Part shown: one piece after another, positions 63,663 to 64,000 of the stretch | How positions within the stretch are numbered: position 1 is the stretch's first letter | Layout: the number at the start of each line of letters is the position of its first letter | Assembly: GCA_943735955.1 (NCBI GenBank) | Contig: OX030961.1 | Coordinates: 2,772,681 to 2,836,680, forward strand | Direction of reading: 5' to 3' | Length of the DNA stretch: 64,000 nt | Origin: Piscicola geometra | Lineage: Eukaryota > Annelida > Clitellata > Hirudinida > Piscicolidae | Position numbers and translations under genes: made by a program | Notes under the pieces: model-generated | The model's database searches: none | What the model was told of the DNA's origin: nothing | The model's input: only the letters and a program-made list of their open reading frames with translations

Positions 63663-64000
63663 CAGCCGTCATTATGTGGGTTTGAGGTAGGAGTAATTGA
63701 GACCAAAGATTTTTCAAAAATTGTTTTATTGTCGTTTTTAAATTGATTCGTTCAGTTCGATCTTCAAAACGATTTAAAAAACTGGTTTAAAACTATTTCC
63801 AAATTGAAAATCCAATTTTGACATTAATTTCGTCAATCACAACCAATTTTGAGAATTTAGAATTAGCTTACAAGATTTGCCACAATTCTGCGCTAAAGCT
63901 TTCACAACTGTTCTGTCGTCTTCAATTTTTGTTGGCAGCGTAAATTTACAAGTTCATAAAATGATTGAATGTCATGGGGCCAGATTATTCACAACTGCTT
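63663..64000. other. AT-rich DNA downstream of MORN1
   Basis: Presumed MORN1 3' UTR and flanking DNA. No further gene, repeat or clear AATAAA seen before the window ends. Confidence 0.5.

Overview
This window is animal nuclear DNA. It carries seven recognisable protein-coding genes, six of them split by many introns. The introns follow GT-AG rules, with one probable GC-AG exception. Intergenic DNA is AT-rich, and micro- and minisatellites fill many introns. EYA, class V myosin, BRD7, HIPK, KIF3A, TOPORS and MORN1 together point to a bilaterian with motile or primary cilia. High intron density and well-conserved exon sequence fit a lophotrochozoan-like invertebrate (annelid or mollusc grade), but that placement is inference from general character, not a match to a known genome.

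Layout, left to right: (1) 235-4991, plus strand, the 3' half of eyes absent (the 5' part lies outside the window). (2) 37512-8126, minus strand, a complete class V myosin in 47 coding exons. Their lengths sum to 5,394 nt, a multiple of three, coding for 1,797 aa. (3) 37809-44045, plus, a BRD7-type bromodomain protein (15 coding exons, 751 aa). (4) 50652-44758, minus, a homeodomain-interacting protein kinase (14 coding exons, 986 aa). (5) about 51301/51486-57095, plus, kinesin-II motor subunit KIF3A (at least 15 coding exons). (6) 59802-57370, minus, TOPORS, a RING E3 ligase in one 810-aa exon. (7) 60427-63662, plus, MORN1 (11 exons, 524 aa). The genes alternate strictly +,-,+,-,+,-,+, giving three head-to-head pairs (MYO5/BRD7, HIPK/KIF3A, TOPORS/MORN1) and three convergent pairs.

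Most of the extra length is repeat DNA in the myosin V introns. It includes a ~4.3 kb minisatellite with a ~36 bp unit and an internal 1,567 bp tandem duplication, a ~2.4 kb array with a 12 bp unit, many (CA)n/(GT)n, (GAT)n and (GTA)n tracts, an 87 bp inverted repeat, and a 1.6 kb hAT-like DNA transposon whose two outer flanks are TG and CA microsatellites of opposite polarity. Two related tRNA-derived SINE-like copies lie in HIPK and MORN1 introns.

The genes do not form one pathway. EYA, BRD7, HIPK and TOPORS belong to nuclear signalling, chromatin and SUMO/ubiquitin biology. MYO5, KIF3A and probably MORN1 belong to cytoskeletal transport and cilia. I found no CRISPR array, operon, rRNA or tRNA gene, and no convincing new multi-gene system. 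The most unusual signals are structural: repeat tracts that abut or form splice sites, the hAT element with inverted microsatellite arms, the large inverted repeats and the compact divergent promoters. Exon boundaries were read by eye from homology, splice signals and frame, and have not been checked against transcripts.
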